From positions 8,060,001-8,124,000 of the forward strand of contig NZ_JANADK010000001.1 in NCBI RefSeq assembly GCF_024199795.1: DNA of 64,000 nt. Direction: 5' to 3'. The stretch comes from Bradyrhizobium sp. CCGB01. GTDB lineage: Bacteria; Pseudomonadota; Alphaproteobacteria; Rhizobiales; Xanthobacteraceae. A model generated the notes under the pieces. It was not told where the DNA came from. It saw nothing but the letters and a program-made list of their open reading frames with translations, and searched no databases. The translations under genes and the position numbers were made by a program. The first letter of the stretch is position 1. Each line of letters opens with the position of its first letter. Positions 35,693 through 44,354 of this stretch are shown in pieces.

Positions 35693-37279
35693 TCAACAGA
35701 GTTGCCGAACGAAACGTTCCGCCCATAAAAAACGTGCCAAGGTGCTCGTTGCGGAAAATTCGTGTGTTGTTATCACCCTGTTCAAGAGTGCCATGACAGC
35801 CTCTTGCGAAACCAAGCCGAAGTCGGCCAAGGCGCAAGAAGCAAGCTGTGATGAAATTATGTCCGCACGAGCCGCAATCGCCTTTGGCAGTACAAGCGCG
35901 AAAGTCTCCTTTGCGTAACCGCGTGGAAATACGTCAGAGCCCAAGCGCTCACGCAAGTAAGAACGGAGGAGCTCCTTGCCCGAGCGAAGTGCAAACGGAA
36001 GCTTCGCTCCAAAATTGATCAAGCTCGGATCGCCGAATGGGCGGACGGGCCAAAGTCCTCGCGTCGCGAGTGGGCGAGCATGACAAAGACTTGCGAGCAG
36101 AGTTGTGGATAGAGTGGCGCTGATGGGGGCGCTAAAAAGGAAGGATGAACGAGCGGCGTCAAGCCCGCGTTTCGTCAATAGGTCTTCTGCAAGCCCAAGC
36201 GCGATATCCAGGTGGGGTGAAGACGGAGATCTGGGTTGCTCCTCGTCGCTGCTGAAGCGAGCGCAAAGCTCGTCTCCTCCTATGCCGGTCCAGATTATTT
36301 CGCAGCCATCACCGCGGAACCGATCCCAGAGTGACCCAAACGCCTCAAGGTAATACTCTGAAATGAGTGGCAGGCGTCCTTTCAGGTCAAGATCTAGATC
36401 AATCGCCGGCATGTGGGCGTGCATGTCAACTTTGTGATCGCGGCAATCCAGTGCGCTCAAAATGCTCGCTCGGCGGTCAATCTGCTTGGGGCTACTCCCG
36501 TCGCCCAATAGTATCCCGCCACATGCTAGCGATGCTACACTCTCGCTAACAGCAACTGCGACGGAAGCGGAGTCCATTCCTCCGCTCAGCTCCACAGCGT
36601 TTGCGCAGAACGCCGTCGGCCGCAAACGAACAACCGCCTGAAGAGTATCAGAAAACTCAAGGACATAATTGCTCCCCTCTCGTCCAGTGAGCTCGGGGGC
36701 TGATGAAGTTGTCGCGCCGTACTCAAATGACGTTAGCGATCTGTCGACGTACAAGGTGGCGCCAGCAGTCAGCAGATTAACGCCAACGCAGGCCTGTCGC
36801 GCAGAGTAGAACGTTCTCATAGACAGATGATGGGCTATGATTTCTGCATCGATCGTTCCCGATTTATCCAAAAGATCCATGAAATCCCAGGAGAGCGTAA
36901 CCGTACGAGTGCGCTCCTCCACGTGGAAGTAAATTGGGAGGCTGGCTATATGGCCTGCTCGTACACGCAACCGAGGGCCCCGGCGAGCCGCCTCGATCAC
37001 GATAAAATCGAGCGGCCAGTGCATGCATTTCTGGTAGTGCTGACGAAACTGATCTGTAGACGCATGGTCTATTACGACCGCATGAACGCCAGCCCCGTCC
37101 GCCGCTACTTGACGCTCACGTATGACGAAGAACCATTGCTCAGTGCTCTTCACTAACGAGCTCTCAAGACTCTTATGTTGGAATGGCCAGATGCAGCTTT
37201 CACCAAACTCTATCGAACAGCCTTGGACAACAGGATCGAAGTTTTCCAGGTCGGCTATTTTTAGAGTGGCCTTGAGCAT
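35693..37279 (-). CDS. Asparagine-synthetase-like ATPase (lasso cyclase / beta-lactam synthetase type)
   Basis: A 528-residue protein with a degenerate N-terminal glutaminase-like domain lacking the catalytic Cys2 (it begins MLKATLK), a feature of lasso-peptide C proteins and beta-lactam synthetases. The C-terminal AMP-forming domain has the PP-loop ELSGGMDSASVAVAV (SGGMDS at 232-237) and WTGIGGDELCA (about 330-340). Such enzymes adenylate a carboxylate for intramolecular amide formation. GAGG lies six bases upstream of the ATG. It follows a 47-codon peptide gene and a 13-bp hairpin on the same strand, and faces a divergent ABC exporter; together these suggest RiPP macrolactam formation on an Asp/Glu side chain. 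No leader peptidase gene is seen, which a classic lasso pathway needs. Confidence 0.75.
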   Translation of the reverse strand: MLKATLKIADLENFDPVVQGCSIEFGESCIWPFQHKSLESSLVKSTEQWFFVIRERQVAADGAGVHAVVIDHASTDQFRQHYQKCMHWPLDFIVIEAARRGPRLRVRAGHIASLPIYFHVEERTRTVTLSWDFMDLLDKSGTIDAEIIAHHLSMRTFYSARQACVGVNLLTAGATLYVDRSLTSFEYGATTSSAPELTGREGSNYVLEFSDTLQAVVRLRPTAFCANAVELSGGMDSASVAVAVSESVASLACGGILLGDGSSPKQIDRRASILSALDCRDHKVDMHAHMPAIDLDLDLKGRLPLISEYYLEAFGSLWDRFRGDGCEIIWTGIGGDELCARFSSDEEQPRSPSSPHLDIALGLAEDLLTKRGLDAARSSFLFSAPISATLSTTLLASLCHARPLATRGLWPVRPFGDPSLINFGAKLPFALRSGKELLRSYLRERLGSDVFPRGYAKETFALVLPKAIAARADIISSQLASCALADFGLVSQEAVMALLNRVITTHEFSATSTLARFLWAERFVRQLC

Positions 37280-37298
37280 TTGTTCCTCGACTTAAAAC

Positions 37299-37328
37299 GT
37301 TACCGCCTCTCGTGTGAGAGGCGGTAAC
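37299..37328. promoter_or_regulatory. Perfect 13-bp hairpin between peptide gene and synthetase gene
   Basis: GTTACCGCCTCTC (37299-37311) pairs perfectly with GAGAGGCGGTAAC (37316-37328) around a GTGT loop. It lies 16 bases after the peptide stop and 19 bases before the synthetase start. There is no T-run on the minus strand beyond GTTTTAAG, so it is more likely an mRNA-stability or partial-termination element than a full terminator. Stem-loops here are typical of RiPP precursor/enzyme pairs, making the precursor transcript more abundant. Confidence 0.75.
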
Positions 37329-37344
37329 AGAGTGAAGAATGATC

Positions 37345-37488
37345 TTAAAGGTAACCTTCGTTAGCGCTGTCGCTAGGGAAGGGGCCCTTCGGATACGAAG
37401 TAGTAGGAGGTGGCAGCACCGGTAAGGGGAGGTCAGTTGTATCGGGCCGCGATGGCCGCTTAGGCGCGTCTGCAGTTGCGCTCTTCAT
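37345..37488 (-). CDS. Candidate RiPP precursor peptide, 47 aa
   Basis: Begins MKSATADAPKRPSRPDTTDL, continues PLPVLPPPTT and ends SYPKGPFPSDSANEGYL. GGAG lies seven bases before the ATG, stronger than for most genes here. It is Pro-rich with no Cys and no signal peptide. If Thr30 is the penultimate leader residue, as in lasso precursors, the core would be 16 residues starting at Tyr32 with Asp40 at position 9, the right place for a 9-residue macrolactam ring. A Tyr1 core and the Pro-rich leader are atypical, so a different RiPP class is possible. The gene is too short for most ORF callers. A hairpin and the synthetase gene follow. Confidence 0.5.
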   Translation of the reverse strand: MKSATADAPKRPSRPDTTDLPLPVLPPPTTSYPKGPFPSDSANEGYL

Positions 37489-37551
37489 GTCAATCTCCGG
37501 GTGATCGGGCTTCTCGTCGTCAATCTAGGCTTCAGTAAAAGCCAGAGAGAG

Positions 37552-37574
37552 TGGCGCGGCACCGTGCCGAGCCA
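37552..37574. promoter_or_regulatory. Operator-like dyad in the divergent intergenic region
   Basis: TGGC-g-CGGCAC-c-GTGCCG-a-GCCA is a 23-base dyad with only one non-pairing position per arm. It lies between the minus-strand peptide gene (start 37488) and the plus-strand exporter gene (start 37720), where a shared regulator could bind. A plus-strand frame (37501-37713) crosses it but shows no recognised domain. Confidence 0.35.
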
Positions 37575-37719
37575 CAATAGAAGGTCTCTCATGGGAGAAG
37601 GCGGGCGACAACCTACCAATGTCGGCAGTTGGCTGACGGTGCTGGACAGAATTGGATTGGTGTCTAGTAACGGTAAACGGCAGCAAATTCCGCTGAGCCG
37701 CATCTTTACGTGAGATCGT

Positions 37720-39462
37720 ATGGAATTCAGATGGCAAGGCCATGTCAGCTCTCTCAGAGCAAGCAAAGCCCTATTCCCTGGATCCGCTGCAGATCAGGTC
37801 GACGATAGCGTATTGTCGCCGGCTTCCGAAATTCTGCATGCGTACTGGCGATCCGACCGGCGCTTGCTTCTCATCATTGGGGCGGTGGCGCTGATCTCCA
37901 GCGCCAGCAGCGTCGCAGGCCCCTATGTATTTTCGTGTCTCATTGATCGTCTTCCGCGCAGCGAAGACATGTCGGCGGTTGCTTGGGGTTTCGCTGGATA
38001 CGCGGTTTTGGTGGGCGTAGCCTCTGCATTGCAGCGCATGCTGCAGTATCTCTCCTTCATGGCAGCCGAGAACCTGGGCTTCATTGCTGCAACTCGCTTC
38101 TTCGATCGCATCCTGAGGAAAACCGCTGCCGTTTTTCTTGAGTGCAATCCGGCGGAGATACAGAGTGCGGCTGCTCGCGGGCGCAGCGCATTAACGACGT
38201 TGGTCCAGCTTGGGATTGTCGTCTTCGTCCCTGCTTCAATGCAGCTTCTGCTTACGCTCGTTACCCTCGGCGCGCTCCTCAATATCCAGATCGCTGCAAT
38301 CGTCGCCATCTATGGAGCAATCGCGATTGCATTGACGTGGATTTCCACGCGTCAGGCCCGCGCGTTCCTGGATGCGGCGGTCGAAGCCGGACAGGAGAAT
38401 GCTCGGTTCGTCGGCAACGTCCTGAACGCGATGGACACGTTGCGCCATTTCGGCAGTCACTCCTGGATGAACGAACGCTTCATGATAAGGGCGCGGGAGG
38501 TACGTGATAACTGGCGAGTCTACGTGTTGCAACGACTGCTCTACATCGCCGTGCTCGGCTTCGCCGTCGCGCTACAATTTGCGGTCACGCTTCTCTTTCT
38601 TATACCTGAATACCACGCCGGCGCGGTCACCATCGGCGATATGGTGCTATTCAGTACGCTTCTACTTCAGCTCAATATGCCCTTTGAGACGGTCGCGAGG
38701 GCGATCTCTGACGTGGCGCGGTCGCGAGCCGACCTCATCCCTCTAGGCAGACTGTGGGCCGCACCAGAAGAGCGGCAAGCATCTCATGCTCACGATTTCA
38801 AGCCCTCCGCTGGCCAGCTCTCTTTCGAGAGCATTGGTTATGCCTACGACAACGGTCGCGGCGTTACCAACGTCTCGTTTAAGGCCGGGCGCGGCGGGAT
38901 TACTTTTCTTGTCGGTGAAACCGGATCGGGGAAGTCCACGATCTTTAAGCTTGCCCTGAAATCGATTGAGCCCGACTACGGGCGAATTCTCGTCGATGGA
39001 GCCGATATAGCGAGCGTCGATCGCGCGGATTGGTATGCCGCAGTTGCTGTCGTGCCGCAGGACGTGATGTTGCTCAATGAGTCGCTAGCTAACAACATTT
39101 TGCTAGGTCGGCCCCGCGATGAGGTACGCCTTCGCCGTGCGTCGAAAGAGGCCGCTATTCTCCCGTTGATCGAGGCGCTACCAGAAGGATTTGAAACAAC
39201 CGTTGGAGAACGCGGCCTGAAGCTTTCCGGCGGGGAGCGACAGCGCGTTGCTATTGCCCGCGCGCTCTATGGCCAGCCGGCGATCCTTCTTCTCGACGAG
39301 GCTAGCTCCGCGCTCGACGAACGAACCGAGCGGGACATTATGGACCATATACGCACCCTAGCGGAGGATGTGACTGTGCTAGCGATCACTCATCGGAGAG
39401 GTGTCATCTCTTCGAGCGACGTCGTGGTCGATCTGACCGACTGCGGCTTGTCAGCTACTTAG
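37720..39462 (+). CDS. ABC exporter, membrane domain fused to ATPase (lasso D-like)
   Basis: A 580-residue half-transporter. The N-terminal membrane domain has about six segments (for example LLLIIGAVALISSASSVAGP, LLTLVTLGALLNIQIAAIVA, YIAVLGFAVALQFAVTLLFL). The ATPase domain has Walker A GETGSGKST, Q-loop VVPQDVML, signature KLSGGERQRVAIARALYG, Walker B ILLLDEASSALDE and switch His in AITHRRG. It would act as a homodimer exporting a peptide or lipid-like product. There is no C39 peptidase domain, so it does not cleave a double-Gly leader. It is divergent from the peptide/synthetase pair, matching immunity/export genes of peptide clusters. Confidence 0.85.
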   Translation: MEFRWQGHVSSLRASKALFPGSAADQVDDSVLSPASEILHAYWRSDRRLLLIIGAVALISSASSVAGPYVFSCLIDRLPRSEDMSAVAWGFAGYAVLVGVASALQRMLQYLSFMAAENLGFIAATRFFDRILRKTAAVFLECNPAEIQSAAARGRSALTTLVQLGIVVFVPASMQLLLTLVTLGALLNIQIAAIVAIYGAIAIALTWISTRQARAFLDAAVEAGQENARFVGNVLNAMDTLRHFGSHSWMNERFMIRAREVRDNWRVYVLQRLLYIAVLGFAVALQFAVTLLFLIPEYHAGAVTIGDMVLFSTLLLQLNMPFETVARAISDVARSRADLIPLGRLWAAPEERQASHAHDFKPSAGQLSFESIGYAYDNGRGVTNVSFKAGRGGITFLVGETGSGKSTIFKLALKSIEPDYGRILVDGADIASVDRADWYAAVAVVPQDVMLLNESLANNILLGRPRDEVRLRRASKEAAILPLIEALPEGFETTVGERGLKLSGGERQRVAIARALYGQPAILLLDEASSALDERTERDIMDHIRTLAEDVTVLAITHRRGVISSSDVVVDLTDCGLSAT

Positions 39463-39494
39463 ACGACCGACCTGAAAAACTACCTAGTGGTTCA

Positions 39495-39776
39495 TCACAG
39501 TGATTTCGACGTTTTGATACCGAGCCATTCGAGGATCGGCAAGCTTTCCGGCGGAACGAGGATTTCGATGCTTCTGGGGACGCCGAGTTGACGTCGGATG
39601 AAGCCATTTCGTTCGAGGGTGGCGATCATCTGGTGGACCGAAGGCGGGCTGACGCGGAAGTGGCGCTGGATGTCGGCTTCGGCGGGTGGACGTCCGAACA
39701 TGTGGGCGTAGGTGTGGATGAAGGCCAGGTAATAAGCCTGCTTCTCGGTGAGGCGCGCGCCTGATTTTTAACTCAT
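39495..39776 (-). pseudogene. LexA-type winged-helix protein with early stop
   Basis: The product reads LTEKQAYYLAFIHTYAHMFG then RPPAEADIQRHFRVSPPSVH and QMIATLERNGFIRR, a LexA-like DNA-binding wing domain without a peptidase domain. From ATG 39776 the third codon is TAA, so translation would have to start at the internal ATG 39701, which removes the first helix. It is divergent from the IS630 scar at 39815. Confidence 0.55.
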
Positions 39777-39814
39777 CGTTGGATTCGTCCCGGCCTCCGA
39801 CAAGGAGGCAAAGC

Positions 39815-40170
39815 ATGAATGTACGTTATCGGGTCGAATTGAGCCAAGCCGAGCGCGACGAACTGACGGGATGCTCGGCGGCGGCAAGCACGCCGCCCGC
39901 AAGCTTAAGCGGGCACAGATTTTGCTGGCGGCCGATGGAGGCTGCCGCGACGAGGAGATTGCCCGGACCGTGAGTGTCAGCCTCTCCACCGTCGGCCGGA
40001 CCAGGCGCCGCTTCGTGGAAGGCAATCTGGAGCCGGCGTTGAGCGAGGAGCCGCGTCCGGGCGCTGAGCGCAAGCTGACCGGCAAGGAGGAAGCCCTGCT
40101 GGTGGCGACCGCATGCGCCAAGCCGCCCGATGGCTGCAAACGCTGGACGCTGACGCTGCTGGCCGACACT
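39815..40170 (+). pseudogene. IS630-family transposase N-terminal fragment
   Basis: Starts MNVRYRVELSQAERDEL with AAGGAGG in front. After a frameshift near 39868 it continues MLGGGKHAARKLKRAQILLA, GGCRDEEIARTVSVSLSTVG (HTH) and EEPRPGAERKLTGKEEALLV. It is cut off at LTLLADT, before the catalytic core. Confidence 0.75.
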
Positions 40171-40510
40171 AATGGGAGGGCGCCTCCAGGTTCGAAAGCT
40201 CCTATCATTGCAGAGAGTGTGGCCCGGGTGGAATGACATGCGGCCGGCACAACGTAGCGACGGTTGTTCGCTTGGCGTCTGCTCTCATATCTCCCTACAG
40301 AAGCCAACGTAAAAGAGTTTCTGTTGCATTCCAGTAAGTACCCGAGTGAAATCTGTGCTCCACCGAGTAGACAGATTTATACTCGAGTGCTGCGTTCGGA
40401 AAACGTCTGCTGCGCTTGCATCACCCGGCATAAACGCCCGCCAGGGCCGAACTCGCCATCTTTGCGCTGCTTGAACAATCTTGAACACCTGCTCCAGGAT
40501 ACGCGGCACT

Positions 40511-40726
40511 TCAATCGATCAGCCTGACCTCGGCAGCTCTGCACCTTGAGCGCCGTTTGTTGAAGTGGAGATTGAACCTCACACGCGCGCCCGGCATCAG
40601 ATCGGTACCTGTGCAGTTGCGTAGTTCGGAGATGTGCACGAACAGATCCTCGCCGTTGCGACCATCAGGCCTTATGAAGCCCCAGCCCTTTTCGACACTG
40701 TACGAAACTACCGTTCCAGTGTGCAT
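40511..40726 (-). CDS. Cold-shock domain protein (CspA family)
   Basis: A 71-residue single cold-shock domain from ATG 40726. RNP1 reads KGWGFIRP and RNP2 reads DLFVHISEL, both single-stranded nucleic-acid contacts. MHTGTVVSYSVEKGWGFIRP is the usual start, apart from an His-Thr instead of a Lys-rich beginning. The C-terminus (FNKRRSRCRAAEVRLID) is more basic than typical. It acts as an RNA chaperone or transcript anti-terminator in this family. The longer reading frame to 40831 is an unlikely extension. Confidence 0.75.
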   Translation of the reverse strand: MHTGTVVSYSVEKGWGFIRPDGRNGEDLFVHISELRNCTGTDLMPGARVRFNLHFNKRRSRCRAAEVRLID

Positions 40727-41609
40727 ATTTGCTCTAGCTTTTCGAGATCGGAAAATCGCACTTTGATGTTTACACGACGATATCGAGTCGCGAGCTATGC
40801 CTGCGCGGCTGCCTTCGAGCCGCGGGTACACTTTCCTAACCTGGGCGGAGCAAAGATCTCGCGGACATGACGGTCTCGTCTCCCGCGGTTTAGGGAGACA
40901 CTGATTCGGCAGTTGTTCCCCCTACGTGTTCGTGCCTGCGTAGGACACAGCAGCGACGAGCGTGACGGAATCCAGTCGCCGGTCGAAGATTCTGCTTCAT
41001 ATCGCCTCACAGCACCAGCGGGACGGACCAGACGCTAGCGGCGACGCGGCGCCGAGTCCGTCCCTAACATCACCGCATCTGGAGTAATAAGTGATGCTGC
41101 CCCAAACCAAGCAAAGGCCGTGCCGAAATCGAGACCCGCAGGTTCTGCAGGCGCTTCGTAGCGGCGCCGTATGATCAAGTTGTCGACATTGGTCAGGAAG
41201 CTGACATGGATGCCAACATTGTCCTACGCTTCCTAGCCCTGGCTGACTACGGACCAATGGTGGGATTCCGGTCGCTTGTCGAATTCTCTACCCCGTTCCT
41301 TCGAACGGATTGCGACAACAGGGCCGGCCTAACGCGCAGAAATGACCAACCAATGCGCCGAGTAAACGCGCCTGAATGCGAAGCCTCGGTGGATGCGCTG
41401 ATAATCGATGGGGAGAGAGGTCGACTTCGGCTCGTAGTGGCTTGCAACTGCGAAAACGAATGAGGCCGCGAGACAATGCAGTCCCGCGGCCTCGCCACCG
41501 GAATCTATCGAAAAAACCGTTTAAGTATGAAATCCCTCCACCGGTGTTCCTCCAGCAGAACACCGTGTTCAAGAATTGACAATCCGGGCGGCTACGGGGA
41601 AAGGAACTG
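40727..41609. other. No supportable gene (880 bases)
   Basis: Frames at 41206-41463 (plus) and 41247-41572 (minus) oppose each other without motifs. Nothing else is recognised. Confidence 0.4.
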
Positions 41610-41750
41610 ATGGCGCGAGACTCGCGGAGTGAGCGTCACGTCGTAGTTCACAACGGCAAGACCGTCTCAAAGCACCCCACTCAGCTTGCTTCGGAAGAAG
41701 CGGCTATCCGTGCTGGTCACCGCGCGCATGATGCCGACGGACTTGACTAA
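41610..41750 (+). CDS. Small DUF2188-like protein, 46 aa
   Basis: Reads MARDSRSERHVVVHNGKTVS then KHPTQLASEEAAIRAGHRAH. The layout HVVxHxGxxxSKHxTQxxAxxAARxxA resembles DUF2188 mini-domains, which have one beta hairpin and a helix. AAGGA lies five bases before the ATG. It is below the length used by most callers. Family-level guess only; function unknown. Confidence 0.45.
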   Translation: MARDSRSERHVVVHNGKTVSKHPTQLASEEAAIRAGHRAHDADGLD

Positions 41751-41834
41751 GCCGTCCTGCAAAGCCGCCGGAAATCCGGGAAGAGCGCAGCTACGGCGCT
41801 GACCTGCGCGACGTGGAAGGTTAAAGGCATAGCC

Positions 41835-41995
41835 AAAGACCTTTACGATCGCAGTGGCCGCGCAAGCCATTACATTGATGACGACGGGACCATGTATACG
41901 TGCTTTGGCCAGACTGTTGGCTTTGTGAAAGGAGAGAGTGTCTACACGAATGACGGCTGCACAACGGTTGGATCCGCGACTCAGGTGGAAATGCA
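41835..41995 (+). pseudogene. 4-fold beta-flower-type protein, fragment
   Basis: One frame reads DLYDRSGRASHYIDDDGTMY then TCFGQTVGFVKGESVYTNDG. This matches the start of a protein common in Bradyrhizobium with repeated YD-G-A-YI-DDG-IY and V-F-K-SVY blades. The middle blades are deleted and the end joins NDGCTTVG, so it is an internal-deletion remnant. Confidence 0.5.
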
Positions 41996-42256
41996 ATTGC
42001 ATTCACGGATGATGCATCGGGCGGCCCCTTCCGCCGATGCGATCAATACCGTCGATAAAGAGCATCCCGACCATTCCGCCAATTCGAGCGATACCCTCAA
42101 TCCGCCCATTCCGGCTAGACCGACTCTTTCATGGATTGGGCTCCCGACATCGTGCTCACCTCATTTTCGCTCGGCGGGCCTCAACGGAGCTGACGCCAGT
42201 GTGATCTTCTCCGCGCGCACGGTGCCGGTCGCCGCGCGTCATCCGTAAAAATACTG

Positions 42257-42267
42257 CCCCCCCCCCC
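42257..42267. repeat. C11 homopolymer tract
   Basis: A run of 11 cytosines just upstream of the decayed AAA_13 gene. A shorter C8 run is at 3521-3528. Such runs are prone to slippage and to sequencing error. Confidence 0.8.
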
Positions 42268-42379
42268 AACACGCATTGCGAGATCTGAGTCTTTTATGCA
42301 CAACTTGCCCTCGTATTGCCCAAGAGGTTCGAGGCCCCATGCCATTGGCTTCTCGCTCGGCGCTGAGGACTAAGCCTTA

Positions 42380-43866
42380 TCTCGACCACGGCTCTCAGTG
42401 TCCGTTCTGTCAGCAGGAGGTCGAGTTCGACTTTGCGGCGCGGCTGAACGCCTACTTCGATGAAACCTATCTGAACGACATGGCAGCCGTCGCCGCGACC
42501 CTCGAGCCTTTATGAAGTCGTCGCCGAGAAGACTTCGAAGAGGCTCAAAGAGATTGTCGCGCACGATAGCCATCATCTCGATGGGGAACTTCTGCGGGCA
42601 CGTATCGATCGGCTCACCGCCCGCATCGAGCTGAATAAGCGCCTGCTCGAAGCCAAGAAGCGCGAGCCAAGCGCGCCCGTAACGCTAGAGCCTTTTGCGA
42701 AACCTGCGAGCCAGTTATCACCAGGATCGGGGCCGCAAATACCTCAATTGCCGCCCATCATGAGCTGGTAAACACCCTCGCAGTCGAACGCCGCCAGCTC
42801 ATCGGCCAGATCTGGAAGTACCTGCTCGAAGAGAATAGCCCGACCTTTAGGAAGTACCAGGCGGAGAAGGAGGCCCTGGACAAGGCCGTGCAGGGACTGG
42901 CGGCTGGAAACAAAGCGAAGGAGCATCAACTGATCGCAGCTAAGACGCAGCTGCGCGAGTTTGAAAAACGGGTCACTAGCGTTCAACCGACGGTGAGCGC
43001 GATCAACACTTTGTTGATGTCGCTTGGCTTCTCCGGCTTCAAGTTGAGCACGACGGGCGCGCGTGACCATCTATATGAAATCGTTCGGGACAGCGGCGAC
43101 AATGCGGCGGCGACGCCTAGTGAGGGCGAGAAAAGTTTCGTCTACTTTCTCTATTTTTATCATCTACTCCGCGGCAGCGCGTCGGAGTAGGATATCAGCT
43201 CCGGCCGTATCGTCGTGTTCGACGATCCGGTATCCAGTCTAGACAGCGATGTGCTGTTCATTGTTAGCACCCTGATCAAGCGCGTGCTCAAGGAGGCTTG
43301 CGAGGGCACTGGCCAGATCAAGCAGGTCTTCCTGCTGAATTACAATATCTACTTTCACAAGGAGGTTTCGTTGGATCCGAGCCGGGGAGCGGAATGCAGA
43401 GCTCACGAGACGTTCTGGATTGTCCGCAAGGTCGAAGGCATCTCAAAGATCGTCGGCTACAAATTCAACCCCCATTAAAACGTCGTATGAACTACTCTGG
43501 GCGGAAGTGCGGAACCCGAACCGCTCGAATATGGCCATCCAGAACACGCTTAGGCGCATCATCGAGTACTATTTCAGGATCCTCGGCAATGTCGACACAG
43601 ATGATATCATTGCGAAATTTGAAGGCAAAGACCAGCTGGTCTGCGCCTCACTCTTCTCTTGGGTAAACGACGGATCGCACAGCGCCCACGACGATCTCTA
43701 CGTCGCGGCCGATCATAGCGTTGTGGCCCGATATAACGACGTATTCCGCCGGATCTTCGAGAAGACGGGTCACTGTGGGCACTATAAGATGATGATGGCG
43801 GCCGAGGCGCTCGTCGACCCCGATCGGAGTGTGATTGCCGTCGACGCACTGAGGGAGACCGTGTAG
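42380..43866 (+). pseudogene. RloC/PrrC-type AAA_13 ATPase, multiply broken
   Basis: Successive frames give YLDHGSQCPFCQQEVEFDFA (a CxxC as in RloC zinc hooks), a long coiled coil (EALDKAVQGLAAGNKAKEHQ), ATPSEGEKSFVYFLYFYHLL (ABC signature) and SGRIVVFDDPVSSLDSDVLF (Walker B). The tail SLFSWVNDGSHSAHDDL is typical of AAA_13 proteins. Lesions are visible near 42512 and 42700 (frameshifts), TAG at 43188-43190 and a frameshift near 43475. These proteins are Rad50-like ATPases, often fused to anticodon nucleases for phage defence. The Walker A part upstream is lost. Confidence 0.75.
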
Positions 43867-43949
43867 TCCAAGCGAAGCTATCGCTCAGATCGTACTCAGC
43901 TCCCGGCCAATGACGCCGCTCCATCTCAACCTCCCGAATGACGTAGAGA

Positions 43950-44350
43950 CCTGAGTGCCATGGTGCTTTCCATGGCTGGGAAGGCGGCCCGCGCCGATGC
44001 TCTGGAGAGCGAGGTCGCCGATCTCAAGGCCCGCAATGCCGATGCGCGCATCGAGCCGCTGACGCAGATCCTGAAGGCCTTCGACCGCGCCCGATTCGAC
44101 CAACGATCGGAAAAGCTCGGCTCTGCGGACGACGACGACGATCAGCAGGCCTTCGTCTTCGGGGGAATTGATGCGGGCACCGCTGCGATCAAGTCCCAGG
44201 TCATCAAGGGCCATGAGCAAGCCGACGGCGAGCGTGCACCTCGTCGGCGCAAGGGCTTTGCGCCCCATCTGTATCGGATCGAAACTGTCATTGAGCCGGA
44301 TGAGCTGGCTGAGCATGCCGGCAAGCAGAAGGTTGCAAGGCCTTTCAACT
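43950..44350 (+). pseudogene. IS66-family TnpC, N-terminal fragment
   Basis: The frame reads MAGKAARADALESEVADLKA (leucine-zipper region), LKAFDRARFDQRSEKLGS, and RRRKGFAPHLYRIETVIEPD, the usual IS66 transposase start. It ends abruptly at the DUF3644 remnant (44350). Confidence 0.8.
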
Positions 44351-44354
44351 CAGC

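Noticed and set aside
37501..37713. 70-codon plus frame before the ABC exporter, and a loosely similar phrase near 35474
   Set aside because: Both contain PTxVGxWLT in translation, but the DNA match is weak, there is no ribosome site, and the first crosses the dyad and promoter region.
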